From DATAWK01 sp036267255 (GTDB taxonomy: Bacteria; Acidobacteriota; Terriglobia; Terriglobales; Acidobacteriaceae), in contig DATAWK010000029.1 of assembly GCA_036267255.1 (NCBI GenBank), positions 1 through 64,000 of the forward strand: DNA of 64,000 nucleotides, given 5' to 3'. Each line of letters opens with the position of its first letter. Positions within the stretch are counted from its first letter, which is position 1. Both the position numbers and the translations under genes were made by a program. This document shows, in pieces, positions 10,073 to 18,819 of the stretch. The notes below the pieces were generated by a model, which was not told where the DNA came from, searched no databases, and saw nothing but the letters and a program-made list of their open reading frames with translations.

Positions 10073-11189
10073 GGAAGACCACCGCCGGTTCCAGTTTGAG
10101 CACGCGCCGGATGCTGGCGATACTGGCCAACAGGCAGATGCCGAGCACGGCAAGGAAGGCCAGGACTGCGAGTTCCCACGGCGCCTGAAAAGCAATTTTG
10201 CTGTACGGGCCTGCCGAGAAACCAAAGATGGAAGCCAGGCCGCCGCCGATGCCGAAGCCGATCAAACCGACGAGGAGGCTTTGCAGCAGGATCATTTTCA
10301 TGAGTGTTCTGCCGCTGACGCCCATTGCTTTGAGGGCGCCAAAAAAGCGTTCATTCTGCAGCGCGAAGGCATAGAACGTTTGCCCGGCAATGCCGGTTCC
10401 GATGACAAAGACCATCAGCAGACTGACGCCGATGCTGGCCGGAATGCCGGTGTTCTCCAGGTAATACTCCATGGTGTGCCAGCGATATTGATTTTGTGTA
10501 TAGGCCGCCAGGCCGGTGGTCTTGCGAATATTTGCGATGGCCGTTTCCAGAGGGACCCCGGGTTGGGGTGCGGCAAGAATGTAGAGCAGCGTTTTGCGGT
10601 CGGGCGGCAGATAACTGAGGGCGCGGCTGTAGGTGGTGAAGACAAATGGATTCGACAGAAAGTCGCGGGGCACGTCGGCAATGCCAACGATGCGGGCCTG
10701 CGTGTCGTTGATCTCAAAGGTGTCGCCGAGTTTGGGACTGCCGAGCTTTTCGGACTCCGCCTTGCCGATGATGACAGCGTCGTTCTGCAACAGGTCGATG
10801 GTGTTGCCCTGAAGCATTTTCGCAGGGCGTCCGTAGAGCGTCGCGTCATCCAGCCCATAGAGGCGTACGGACTGGTACTGGCCGTTTTCGAGACGCGCTG
10901 AAACGACACGCACAATGAGCGGGACGGCCCACTGGACTCCAGGTACGCTGCGCACACGATAAAGATCGGTGTCGAGCATGGGCTCGGCATCGTCGATGGA
11001 GCGCATCTGCGGATCACACACCCAGATTGGAGCGTCGACCACTTCAACGGCACGCGCGGTTCTGCCGATCAACCCGCAGAAGATGCCGCCTTGCTGCAGG
11101 AACAAGAGCGACACGAAGGCGAGACTGCTGACCAGCGTGATGTACTTGGCGCGGTCGCCCATCAGCATCTTGATGGCAATGGTCAGCAT
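10065..11189 (-). CDS. FtsX-type ABC permease (DevC-like)
   Basis: A 374-residue permease with one N-terminal TM (YITLVSSLAFVSLLFLQQGG), a ~220-residue periplasmic domain and three C-terminal helices (about residues 250-275, 295-325 and 340-365). This is the standard FtsX/DevC topology. The conserved block FALQNERFFGALKAMGVSGRTLMKMILLQS precedes the third helix. With the ATPase and HlyD gene it forms a complete inner-membrane export unit of the DevBCA type. It starts at ATG 11189, overlapping the end of the tetR gene by 7 nt. Confidence 0.9.
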   Translation of the reverse strand: MLTIAIKMLMGDRAKYITLVSSLAFVSLLFLQQGGIFCGLIGRTARAVEVVDAPIWVCDPQMRSIDDAEPMLDTDLYRVRSVPGVQWAVPLIVRVVSARLENGQYQSVRLYGLDDATLYGRPAKMLQGNTIDLLQNDAVIIGKAESEKLGSPKLGDTFEINDTQARIVGIADVPRDFLSNPFVFTTYSRALSYLPPDRKTLLYILAAPQPGVPLETAIANIRKTTGLAAYTQNQYRWHTMEYYLENTGIPASIGVSLLMVFVIGTGIAGQTFYAFALQNERFFGALKAMGVSGRTLMKMILLQSLLVGLIGFGIGGGLASIFGFSAGPYSKIAFQAPWELAVLAFLAVLGICLLASIASIRRVLKLEPAVVFHG

Positions 11190-11914
11190 GAGTGGATGTT
11201 CCTTTGCGGATTGGATTCCTCAGTACAGCGGAGCGATGCGAGAGAAAAATCGGCAATCTGCTCGGCAGCGCGATGTAGAAAGGTCGCGTCCAGATAATCG
11301 AGCCTATTGAGGCGCGCAATGAGCGCACGGGCCACGCGAAGATTGACGCACTGGCCTGCAATACTGCCACAGGCGGCACGCAGACGCACGGTGCCTTTGA
11401 GGTCGGGCCGAAGTTGATCCACGAGTGCCTGCAGGATTGTGGTGTTGGGACCGATAAACTCCGCGACAACCTGCCCCAGCGCCTCGGTTGGTTCCAGGAA
11501 TTCCCGCAGCATGAGGGTGAAGGCCGTCTCCTGACGGAACAACATCCGCACAAATTCGTGGATGTGCTGGCGGATGGCTTGCTCGGCGGCAAGCGGTGTA
11601 CCAAGCGCAGCAGCGTGTTGCTGGCGTTGACGGGCTGCGTTCCAGAAGTCCTGGGCACGAATGAAAACCTGGCGCAGACATTCCTGATACAACTGCTGCT
11701 TGCCGCCGAAGTGATAGCTGATGGCGGCAACGTTGACCTCGGCGTCCTGGGCTAGATCGCGCACACTGGTGCCCGCGTAACCATCGGCAGCGAAGCGATC
11801 GGCGGCCACGGTGAGAAGGCGCTGGCGCGTGTCGGCGGCCAGTGTGGTGTTCAGGACTTGCCGGCTGGGACGCGAGGACGCCGGAGGGCGTTTGGATGGT
11901 TTGCGCGAAGGCAC
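11183..11914 (-). CDS. TetR family regulator of the DevBCA-like operon
   Basis: About 243 residues from the proposed GTG start. The N-terminal helix-turn-helix reads TRQRLLTVAADRFAADGYAGTSVRDLAQDAEVNVAAISYHFGGKQQLY, a typical TetR DNA-binding domain; the C-terminal ligand domain resembles the CecR-type group. The only in-frame ATG (12049) would place the protein start upstream of the palindromes at 11925-11960, so GTG 11914, directly after them, is preferred. There is no clear ribosome-binding site, so the start is uncertain. As first gene of the operon it probably represses itself and the exporter. Confidence 0.85.
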   Translation of the reverse strand: MPSRKPSKRPPASSRPSRQVLNTTLAADTRQRLLTVAADRFAADGYAGTSVRDLAQDAEVNVAAISYHFGGKQQLYQECLRQVFIRAQDFWNAARQRQQHAAALGTPLAAEQAIRQHIHEFVRMLFRQETAFTLMLREFLEPTEALGQVVAEFIGPNTTILQALVDQLRPDLKGTVRLRAACGSIAGQCVNLRVARALIARLNRLDYLDATFLHRAAEQIADFSLASLRCTEESNPQRNIHSC

Positions 11915-11924
11915 ATTTTGATTA

Positions 11925-11960
11925 AAACGATCGTTTAACTCGATGTCAAGCGATCGTTTG
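11925..11960. promoter_or_regulatory. Double palindromic TetR operator
   Basis: Two related palindromes lie just upstream of the proposed tetR start: AAACGATCGTTT at 11925-11936 (perfect, 12 bp) and CAAGCGATCGTTTG at 11947-11960 (one mismatch pair). Both share the core CGATCGTTT, and their centres are 23 bp apart, about two helical turns. They are placed to be bound by the adjacent TetR protein. Confidence 0.7.
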
Positions 11961-12051
11961 AAAATGACAACGCGTGAAATGACAAGGCGCGAAAATGACA
12001 AGGCGCTGGAGCCGAGCTGGATTCGGCAGAGGTGCAGTATGAAGCACAAAA

Positions 12052-12084
12052 AAGAAGAGAGTGCCTTGGCAGCACTCTCTTCTT
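12052..12084 (-). terminator. Rho-independent terminator of the YfgM-like gene
   Basis: A 13-bp perfect stem, AAGAAGAGAGTGC (12052-12064) with GCACTCTCTTCTT (12072-12084), encloses a 7-nt loop. On the minus strand it runs into TTTTTTG. It lies 28 nt past the stop of the TPR gene and separates it from the tetR operon. Confidence 0.9.
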
Positions 12085-12112
12085 ATCGGATGAATTTCCG
12101 GTGGCGGATGTT

Positions 12113-12823
12113 TTAGTGGAGTTCTGCCAGCTTTTGCGTCGCGATCTGACCGGCGGCAGTGTCTTTATCCGCGTCTTTCACTGCGGCATAGATTTGCCTG
12201 GCCTGTTGCGGATTGGTCTTTTCATAGAGCGCGGCAAGCGCCAGATTGGCCTGGCTGGCCGGTACCGTAGTGGTTGGATGCTTAGCCAGATCCTGATAGA
12301 TATGGATGGCATCGGCAGTGCGCCCAGACTGCTGCGCCAGCGCGCCCAAGGCCATCTGCGCCAATGCGGCCAGATTTTTATCGCCGTGATCGGCTACCTG
12401 TTTCAGCGTGCTCTCGGCATCGGCATTCTGGCCCATTTCCATATACGTGAGGCCAGCAAAATATTCGGCGTTTTTGCCGGCGCTGGTCCAGCGATAGCTG
12501 TCGGCAACTTTCAGGAAAGCCGCGTTCGCATCCTTAGCACGGGCCACCGCATCCGGGTACGTCTTCAAGCCGGGCTGCTGCTCGCTGCCTGCCTGCGCCA
12601 GGGGCGTGAGGTAGGTTTCCATGGCCGCGCCGAAGGCCGCCTGGGCCTGAGTCTGCTGATGCTGATAAATCGCCGTGGCGCTGATGCCGACGATCAGTAC
12701 GACGGCAAGGATGATGGCAGAAATGATGACGGTGCGCTGGTTGTCCTGCATCCAGCCGATGAAGGTCTGGGCAGAGTCCTGGAGTGCATCATGTTTGAGT
12801 GCGTGACGGGTCTTGGTGTCCAC
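12113..12823 (-). CDS. YfgM-like TPR membrane-anchored protein
   Basis: A 236-residue protein with a short cytoplasmic N terminus (TKTRHALKHDALQDSAQTFIGWMQDNQ), one TM helix (TVIISAIILAVVLIVGISATAIY) and a C-terminal tetratricopeptide domain. The TPR-like repeats at about residues 110-235 include NAEYFAGLTYMEMGQNADAESTLKQVAD, LAQMALGALAQQSGRTADAIHIYQDL and LALAALYEKTNPQQARQIYAAV. This is the layout of the YfgM/TPR_21 family, which in E. coli associates with the Sec translocon; that role here is inference. GTG 12823 is preferred over TTG 12883 because it gives the usual short N terminus. Confidence 0.78.
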   Translation of the reverse strand: MDTKTRHALKHDALQDSAQTFIGWMQDNQRTVIISAIILAVVLIVGISATAIYQHQQTQAQAAFGAAMETYLTPLAQAGSEQQPGLKTYPDAVARAKDANAAFLKVADSYRWTSAGKNAEYFAGLTYMEMGQNADAESTLKQVADHGDKNLAALAQMALGALAQQSGRTADAIHIYQDLAKHPTTTVPASQANLALAALYEKTNPQQARQIYAAVKDADKDTAAGQIATQKLAELH

Positions 12824-13081
12824 GAGGGTTTGGGTATGTCCTTGCCGAGGAAGAAAAGCTGGCGCGCGTTTGCTGCACACCAATCATTCTTAGTGTACCA
12901 GTGCGAAAAATTCAGGGTCAAGCGGAGTGGCGACACAGCAGCCGAGCGCATTTCCGGAAGCGCAATATCCCGGTTTGCGAAGGGTATAGCTGGCGCTGGG
13001 GCGCGGGATCGATCTTTATGGACACTCCTATAGAGATCTCTGGGAGATTTGCCGACCGCTTGATGCCTGGAGAAGGGGTTT

Positions 13082-13459
13082 TCAGGCGACGCGGGAGGCA
13101 GCGTCGATTTCGCCTTTTTCCATGCGCTCCTGACAGTCGATGCAATAGGGGGTCCAGGGCAGCGCCTCCAGGCGCTTGGGGCCGATGGTGTTTTCACAGT
13201 GCTGGCAGGTGCCGTAGGTGCCATCGGCAATCCGATTGAGAGCTTTGCGAACCTGAGAGAGCTGCACGTGATGATTGGTTCCCTGCGCGAAGAGCATTTC
13301 TTTCTGATAGGCGGAGACAGCCTGATCGCCGACATCCTGCGTGTCCTCCGGCGTACTTCTCAGAGCTTGTTCCACAGTGCGGGCCAATCCCTGTTCCAAT
13401 TCCTGCTGACGCTTGCGCAGGGAAGTTTCGTAGCTGTGCAGGGGATGCGTCGATGCCAT
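13082..13459 (-). CDS. DksA/TraR family zinc-finger protein
   Basis: A 125-residue protein. An N-terminal coiled coil (SLRKRQQELEQGLARTVEQAL and a second helix KEMLFAQGTNHHVQLSQVRKALNRI) is followed by a four-cysteine zinc finger C85-x2-C88 ... C106-x2-C109. This is the DksA C4-type family, whose members bind the secondary channel of RNA polymerase. It is shorter than E. coli DksA (151 aa), and the coiled-coil tip lacks the DxxDxA acidic motif in its usual form, so classic ppGpp-type action is uncertain. ATG 13459 has AGGAAA just upstream. Confidence 0.88.
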   Translation of the reverse strand: MASTHPLHSYETSLRKRQQELEQGLARTVEQALRSTPEDTQDVGDQAVSAYQKEMLFAQGTNHHVQLSQVRKALNRIADGTYGTCQHCENTIGPKRLEALPWTPYCIDCQERMEKGEIDAASRVA

Positions 13460-13638
13460 GGTTTTCCTCATTTGGTTGATGGACTGCGTGCTGCTTTTGT
13501 ATTGGACGCAAACGAGGGTGAAAACGTTCAATAAAAATGCAGCTTGTTTCCACAAGTCATCTATGCGCGCCGAGTGGAAAAGGTTGCCTGCATATTCCCG
13601 GCTTGCCGTCGGCGTCTGTGCGCAAGTAGGCTATAACC

Positions 13639-14016
13639 ATGTACGACAATTTTCGCGTTACGGATCGTTGGAGTGGAGAAGAACTCCATTGTGTATGGAG
13701 GGCCAACGTGGTGGCCATTGCGACACGCCATGCCGATGCGGTCGATGTCCGCTTTGATGTGGCTGGGCGTCCGGTATGGATTGCCATGCCATGTCCGGCG
13801 TGGGTGGAGTTCAAAAAGCGTACCGGCAATGTGATTACGGATTATCTGACGGCGCAGATTGCCGGACATTATCTGAAACAGGCCGTCGAGAGCGGTTACG
13901 ACAACGGGCGCGAGATGTACACGATGACCGTCGATGAGGTGCTTTCGCACCTGGACACGGTGATGCACGAAGCCGGAGACACGAAAAATCTGCCGGTGCT
14001 GCCCGTGATTGCCTGA
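13639..14016 (+). CDS. Conserved hypothetical protein (125 aa)
   Basis: I do not recognise a family. The protein is soluble, with no signal peptide or membrane helix. The first half looks like a small beta structure (FRVTDRWSGEELHCVW ... VDVRFDVAGRPVWIAMP) and the second half is helical (ITDYLTAQIAGHYLKQAVESGYDNG). It is divergent from the dksA-like gene across 179 bp, and 108 bp upstream of pckA in the same direction. Codon use matches the neighbours, supporting a real gene. Confidence 0.65.
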   Translation: MYDNFRVTDRWSGEELHCVWRANVVAIATRHADAVDVRFDVAGRPVWIAMPCPAWVEFKKRTGNVITDYLTAQIAGHYLKQAVESGYDNGREMYTMTVDEVLSHLDTVMHEAGDTKNLPVLPVIA

Positions 14017-14056
14017 AGCGATCGGTTCCGGCTGTGCACATTTTTCCTGCGGCACT

Positions 14057-14086
14057 TTGTCACCTTCTGCCTGTGAGTGGCACAAT
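14057..14086 (+). promoter_or_regulatory. Candidate promoter of pckA
   Basis: TTGTCA (14057-14062) and CACAAT (14081-14086) are separated by 18 bp, 38 bp before the pckA start. The -35 has five of six consensus bases and the -10 four of six. Read by eye only. Confidence 0.35.
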
Positions 14087-14124
14087 GGTAAGTCCTCTCT
14101 CGCAGCCTCAGGAGTTGTCCCTTC

Positions 14125-15711
14125 ATGACGGAAGTAAACACCGGCAGCAAGATCGACGCGCTGCTGCGCAGTCCTAAAGTCCATCACAATCTATCTATGT
14201 CGCAGCTGGTTGCGGTTTCGCTGGCCCGCGGCGAATCGAAGCTGGCCGCGAATGGAGCACTGGTGGCTTACACCGGCGCACGCACAGGCCGCTCGCCAAA
14301 AGACAAGTTCACCATAAAAGATGAATGCACCAGCGACCGTGTGAACTGGGGCAAGGTGAACCAGCCCTTCGAGCGGGAAAAATTCGACGCGCTGCTGGAT
14401 CGAGTGCTGGCGCATCTGCAGGGCCGCGACCTGTATGCGCAGAACCTTTTTGCCGGGGCCGACAAGGCGTACCGGCTGCCGATCCGGATTGTCGGAGAGT
14501 ATGCGTGGCACGCGCTGTTTGTGCGGCAATTGTTTTTGCGGCCTACAGCGGAGGAACTGGCGGCGCACAAGCCGGAGTTTACCGTGATTGCCGCGCCGGA
14601 GTTTGAGTCTGTTCCGCAGCGCGATGGCACGCGGTCGGGAACATTTATTCTGACCGACTACACGCGCAAGATCATCCTGATCGGCGGGACGAAATACGCC
14701 GGTGAGATGAAGAAGTGCATCTTTGGCGTGATGAATTTTCTGTTGCCGGAGCGCAATGTTTTCCCCATGCACTGTTCGGCCAATGTGGGCGAAGATGGCG
14801 TGACGGCATTGTTTTTCGGCCTGTCGGGGACGGGCAAGACGACGTTGTCGGCGGACCCGAAGCGTCGCCTGATTGGCGACGACGAGCATGGCTGGAGCGC
14901 GGAGGGCGTCTTCAACTTTGAAGGCGGCTGCTATGCCAAGTGCGTGGATTTATCGGAGGAGAAAGAGCCACAGATTTATCATGCGATCCGGTTCGGTTCG
15001 GTGCTGGAGAATGTGGTGCTGCATCCGGAGACCTGCGAGCCGGATTACCACGACGTTCGCTTTACAGAGAACACGCGTGCCGCGTATCCGCTGGATTTTA
15101 TCGACAAGGCGGTGCTGCCAAGTGTGGGCGGCCATCCCAGGAATGTTTTGTTTTTAACGGCGGATGCGTTCGGCGTGTTGCCGCCAATCTCCAGGCTGTC
15201 GCCGGAACAGGCGATGTATCACTTTCTTTCCGGATACACGGCGAAGCTGGCAGGAACGGAAGCGGGCCTGGGCAGCGAACCGGTGCCGGATTTTTCGACG
15301 TGTTTCGGTTCGCCCTTTATGCCGTTGCCGCCAAAGGTGTATGCGGAGATGCTGGGTGCGCGTCTGCGCGAGCACAACGCGCAATGCTGGCTGGTGAATA
15401 CCGGTTGGACCGGAGGTGCGTTTGGCGTGGGACATCGCATGAGCCTGCCGCATACACGCGCGATGGTGCATGCCGTGCTGGATGGACGGCTGGCAAAGAC
15501 AGAGTTCGTGACGGAGCAGGCCTTTGGATTGAGCATTCCGACGGCATGTCCGGATGTGCCGAGCGAACTGCTGAATCCGCGCAATGCGTGGAAGGATGCA
15601 GCGGCCTACGATCAACAGGCGGCGATGCTGGCGGCGAAGTTTGAGCAGAACTTTGCGAAGTTTGATGTCCCGGAAAAGATCCGTGCCGCCGGGCCTCGGG
15701 CCAAGAAGTAG
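14125..15711 (+). CDS. pckA: Phosphoenolpyruvate carboxykinase (ATP)
   Basis: A 528-residue enzyme converting oxaloacetate and ATP to phosphoenolpyruvate, CO2 and ADP, the entry step of gluconeogenesis; cytoplasmic. The length equals the ATP-type family (about 530-540). Visible motifs are the kinase-1a P-loop GLSGTGKTT (232-240), the kinase-2 region RRLIGDDEHGW (about 247-257), the PEPCK block YAGEMKKCIFGVMNF (191-205), and TGARTGRSPKDKF (50-62) near the N terminus. AGGAG at 14110-14114 precedes ATG 14125. The 90-residue unknown gene follows after 18 nt. Confidence 0.97.
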   Translation: MTEVNTGSKIDALLRSPKVHHNLSMSQLVAVSLARGESKLAANGALVAYTGARTGRSPKDKFTIKDECTSDRVNWGKVNQPFEREKFDALLDRVLAHLQGRDLYAQNLFAGADKAYRLPIRIVGEYAWHALFVRQLFLRPTAEELAAHKPEFTVIAAPEFESVPQRDGTRSGTFILTDYTRKIILIGGTKYAGEMKKCIFGVMNFLLPERNVFPMHCSANVGEDGVTALFFGLSGTGKTTLSADPKRRLIGDDEHGWSAEGVFNFEGGCYAKCVDLSEEKEPQIYHAIRFGSVLENVVLHPETCEPDYHDVRFTENTRAAYPLDFIDKAVLPSVGGHPRNVLFLTADAFGVLPPISRLSPEQAMYHFLSGYTAKLAGTEAGLGSEPVPDFSTCFGSPFMPLPPKVYAEMLGARLREHNAQCWLVNTGWTGGAFGVGHRMSLPHTRAMVHAVLDGRLAKTEFVTEQAFGLSIPTACPDVPSELLNPRNAWKDAAAYDQQAAMLAAKFEQNFAKFDVPEKIRAAGPRAKK

Positions 15712-15729
15712 CGGCATCCAAGGTAAGAG

Positions 15730-16002
15730 ATGTTTGTTCGCAAGCTGCACGTAAAGAAGATCGATCAAAACGGCCAACCGATGGATTGCCCCATTCACTG
15801 GATCGACAACTTCGCCATGCGCAACTTTACCAACGATGCCATTTTCGACGACACGTTGCCGGTTGCCGATGGGCGGATGGAAGCGGGGTCGCGTGTGCCG
15901 TTGCCGGAGTTGCGCGTTGCGATGGAAGAATGGTTCCGGCGCAAAGGGTATCTGAAGCCCGAAGACAGGCTGACGATAACGGAGAACAAATCCAGCTTGT
16001 AG
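15730..16002 (+). CDS. Conserved hypothetical protein (90 aa)
   Basis: A small soluble protein that I cannot assign. It has a beta-like N terminus (MFVRKLHVKKIDQNGQPMDCPIHWIDNF) and ends in a helical, charged region (ELRVAMEEWFRRKGYLKPEDRLTITE). It starts 18 nt after pckA and is probably cotranscribed with it. No cysteine motif or membrane segment is seen. Confidence 0.65.
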   Translation: MFVRKLHVKKIDQNGQPMDCPIHWIDNFAMRNFTNDAIFDDTLPVADGRMEAGSRVPLPELRVAMEEWFRRKGYLKPEDRLTITENKSSL

Positions 16003-16100
16003 CTGTCGGTTCCCAGCTGGCAGACGAAAAAACAGGGGAATTCCGCGTACCTGGGCGCACTTCGACACACCTGGGCACCCGCATCCCGCCGATCCGGGAA

Positions 16101-16493
16101 CTATTTTCCGGGAAAATTCTCGATGTGAAAATCGCCGGTGCGGCCAAAGTACATGGCTTTTCTGCCGCGCAGCCAGACGCTGTAGTCGGCAACTCCCGCA
16201 GCCATGATTCGGCGCAAAAATTCTGCATAATCGATCTGCTTTTGCTGGATCACGGAGATTGCCTCCTTGACGGCAGGGATGTCGAGATTGTGGGCAATGG
16301 CGGGCGCACCGGCCAACGGGATGGGTTCGAGATGCGCTTCGTCATGGTTGCTGTAATGCGTTTTTTCCATGCGGACGAGATCGGCGCGGTAACGCTCGAC
16401 GTCTTCCGCGGCCATGCGCTGGATGGTTTCCGGGAAGGACAGGTTTCCCTTCAAGGCGAGATGAAGGCAATCATGCAGGACTTGGTTGTTCAT
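16101..16493 (-). CDS. DUF1398 family protein
   Basis: A 130-residue protein of the DUF1398 family (phage-envelope-protein-like, function unknown). Typical features are the Y-R-A-D-L block EDVERYRADLVRMEKTHY, the central VKEAISVIQQKQIDYAEFLRRIMAAGVADYSVWLRGRKAMYFGRTGD and a GD ending. ATG 16493 has AAGGAG 9 nt upstream. It is divergent from a marR gene, and the shared 72-bp intergenic region carries an inverted-repeat operator, so MarR probably controls both. Confidence 0.85.
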   Translation of the reverse strand: MNNQVLHDCLHLALKGNLSFPETIQRMAAEDVERYRADLVRMEKTHYSNHDEAHLEPIPLAGAPAIAHNLDIPAVKEAISVIQQKQIDYAEFLRRIMAAGVADYSVWLRGRKAMYFGRTGDFHIENFPGK

Positions 16494-16524
16494 AAAGAGT
16501 CTCCTTGAGAAGCTATTAGCATAA

Positions 16525-16553
16525 TGTCATATTGACAGCATGATGTCAATATG
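16525..16553. promoter_or_regulatory. MarR operator between DUF1398 and marR genes
   Basis: CATATTGACA (16528-16537) and TGTCAATATG (16544-16553) form a perfect 10-bp inverted repeat with a 6-nt spacer. The left arm is itself part of a smaller palindrome, TGTCATATTGACA (16525-16537). The site lies 13 nt before the marR start, in the divergent intergenic region. Confidence 0.75.
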
Positions 16554-16565
16554 TAAAAGTAACGT

Positions 16566-17051
16566 ATGCAGAAAAAAGTAAAAACCCGGGGTTTCGCGGA
16601 ACTGATTCCTCTGCTGGTGGCGGATGTGTATCAACTGGCGGGAGCCTTTCGGCAGTGGGGGGACGGGATTGCCGGAGAGGTGGGACAGACGCAGGCGCGC
16701 TGGCAGGTGCTGAGCGCGGCTTCGGTGGGAGGTCGCACGGTAGCGCAACTGGCGCGGCGGCTGGGCTATGCGCGCCAGAGCGTGCAGAGGACGGCGGATC
16801 TGCTGGTGACCGATGGTTTGGCAAAGTATGCCAGCAACATGGATCACAGAAAATCGCCGCACCTGGAGTTGACCCAACATGGGGACGATGCATTGAAAAC
16901 ATTGACGGCGGCGGCCGGCCAGGAGCATAAAAAGCTGGCGGCTGCGGCATCGGCGGCCGGAGTGAATACGACGGAATTGCAAACGGCACTGGATGTGATT
17001 CGACAGATGTGTGCGGCGATGGAAACGAAGGGATTTGCTACGAGGCCATGA
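16566..17051 (+). CDS. MarR family transcriptional regulator
   Basis: A 161-residue winged-helix regulator. The core reads GQTQARWQVLSAASVGGRTVAQLARRLGYARQSVQRTADLLVTDGLAKYASNMDHRKSPHLELTQHG, with helix-turn-helix and DxRxS wing as in MarR proteins. It is flanked by N- and C-terminal dimerisation helices. It is divergent from the DUF1398 gene over an inverted repeat, which makes autoregulation and control of that gene likely. The inducer is unknown. Confidence 0.88.
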   Translation: MQKKVKTRGFAELIPLLVADVYQLAGAFRQWGDGIAGEVGQTQARWQVLSAASVGGRTVAQLARRLGYARQSVQRTADLLVTDGLAKYASNMDHRKSPHLELTQHGDDALKTLTAAAGQEHKKLAAAASAAGVNTTELQTALDVIRQMCAAMETKGFATRP

Positions 17052-17120
17052 GGGAGAGGCCCTCGCCCATCGGGAGGGATGGGCTGCGAATTGTATAGGC
17101 CCTGTTGTATGTTTAGAAGA

Positions 17121-18695
17121 ATGAAGTACACGCGAATGCTCCATGCTGGAAGCCGTACCGTTCTTATTTCTTTTGCGCTGTGCGCGATGCTGCCGTCGTA
17201 TTTTGTGGCGGGAGCGCAGGCAACCAAAGAGACACCTGCCGCCAAGAAAGCCGCTGCTGTCGGTCCATCTTCCGCAACAGATAAATCTTCCGCTTCCGAT
17301 AAAGCCAATCTGCAGACGCTGCCGCCGCTGCCTGCGGATGCGTCTGCAGCGCAAAGCATGCAGTTGAACGGAAAGACGCTGCACTACACCGTTACGGTGG
17401 GCAAATTACCGGTCCGCAACAAAGATGGGAAGGTAATCGGCGAAGTTGTCTACACGGCCTATACGGTGGATGAGCCGAACCGCCCGGTGACGTTTGCGGT
17501 GAATGGAGGACCCGGGGCTTCTTCTGTATTTCTGAATTTTGGCGCGATTGGTCCGAAGCATTTGAATATGGGTAACGAGGGCGACAGTCCTTCCGACCCC
17601 ACGACGCTGACGGACAATCCGGGCACGTGGCTGGACTTTACGGACCTGGTTTTCATCGACCCGATCGGCACCGGGTTCAGCCGGTCGCTGGTTCCGGAGG
17701 CCGAAGCGAAGAAGGACTTTTACAGCACCGTTCCGGACATTGAATATCTGTCGCGCGTGATCTATGACTGGCTGGTCGAGAACGAGCGCCTGACTTCACG
17801 GAAATATCTGGTGGGGGAGAGCTACGGAGGATTTCGCGGGCCGCGCATCACGTATTATCTGCAATCGCAGTTGGGTGTGGCCATGAATGGAGTGGTGCTG
17901 GTTTCTCCGTACCTGAATCCCACGCTGGAAGACAATGGCAATCTTTCTCCGATTCCGTGGATGGTGACGCTGCCTCCGATTACGGCGGCACACCTGGAAC
18001 GAGAGCACAAGCTGACGCCGGAAGCCATGGCGGATGTGATTGCGTATACCGAAGGGCCATATGCAACGGCGCTGATTAAAGGACGCTCGAATCCCGATGC
18101 CACGCAGGCAATGATCCAACATGTGACCGAGATGACGGGGTTGGACGCGGAGTTTGTAAAGCGCTCCGGGGGCCGACTGGAGACAGGCGCCTATCTGCGC
18201 GAAGTGTTCCGGGAGGAAGGCAAACTTGGGTCTGTCTATGACTCGAACGTGACGTCATTCGATCCTTTCCCGTATGCGCCGAACCAGAGGGCGAATGATC
18301 CCCTGCTGGCGACCATGATTGCTCCGACGACGACGGCAATGGTCAATTTTGTAACGCAAACGGTTGGGTGGAAGATCGATGCGCGGTACAACACGCTTTC
18401 CGACGAGGTGAACCGGCTATGGGATGGGGGAGACGCGCTGCGGGCAGGCTCGGTGACGCAGTTGCGGCAGGCAGTTGCGGCGGACCCGAATCTGCGCGTG
18501 CTGATTGTGCATGGCTGGAATGATCTGTCGTGCCCGTTTATGGGATCGATTTTGACGGTGAACCAGATGCCGGTGATGGGCGACCCGACGCGCGTGGCGG
18601 TGCATGAGTATCCGGGCGGCCACATGTTCTACACGCGCCTGACGAGCCGAGAAGCGCTGCGTAAGGATGTAGAAGAGATGTACAGCAAGCACTGA
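17121..18695 (+). CDS. Secreted serine carboxypeptidase, S10 family
   Basis: A 524-residue exopeptidase with a signal peptide (about residues 10-33, hydrophobic core TVLISFALCAML, possible cleavage after VAGAQA). A Lys/Ser/Ala-rich linker precedes the catalytic alpha/beta-hydrolase domain. Family S10 motifs are the oxyanion region NGGPGASSVF, the nucleophile GESYGG (Ser 234), DPIGTGFS, the acid Asp in VHGWNDLSCPF and the final His in PGGHMFY. It acts outside the cytoplasm. ATG 17121 is chosen; ATG 17109 (four codons longer) is possible. The neighbourhood also has an M3 peptidase 1.8 kb downstream. Confidence 0.9.
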   Translation: MKYTRMLHAGSRTVLISFALCAMLPSYFVAGAQATKETPAAKKAAAVGPSSATDKSSASDKANLQTLPPLPADASAAQSMQLNGKTLHYTVTVGKLPVRNKDGKVIGEVVYTAYTVDEPNRPVTFAVNGGPGASSVFLNFGAIGPKHLNMGNEGDSPSDPTTLTDNPGTWLDFTDLVFIDPIGTGFSRSLVPEAEAKKDFYSTVPDIEYLSRVIYDWLVENERLTSRKYLVGESYGGFRGPRITYYLQSQLGVAMNGVVLVSPYLNPTLEDNGNLSPIPWMVTLPPITAAHLEREHKLTPEAMADVIAYTEGPYATALIKGRSNPDATQAMIQHVTEMTGLDAEFVKRSGGRLETGAYLREVFREEGKLGSVYDSNVTSFDPFPYAPNQRANDPLLATMIAPTTTAMVNFVTQTVGWKIDARYNTLSDEVNRLWDGGDALRAGSVTQLRQAVAADPNLRVLIVHGWNDLSCPFMGSILTVNQMPVMGDPTRVAVHEYPGGHMFYTRLTSREALRKDVEEMYSKH

Positions 18696-18728
18696 AGGTT
18701 TGCATCGAACAGCAGTGTCGACTTCAAT

Positions 18729-18752
18729 CCACGTCTCAGAGGCGAGACGTGG
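18729..18752. repeat. Intergenic hairpin (9-bp stem), candidate dispersed element
   Basis: CCACGTCTC (18729-18737) pairs perfectly with GAGACGTGG (18744-18752) around AGAGGC and is followed by AGTACCC. There is no T-run, so it is not a standard terminator. The layout resembles the hairpin at 43135-43161, which is followed by CACCC. Confidence 0.5.
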
Positions 18753-18819
18753 AGTACCCGGTATGAAGTTATCTGAGACCTAGGCTATCCGTTTGGACAT
18801 AGGCCTAGAGAAAATTATT

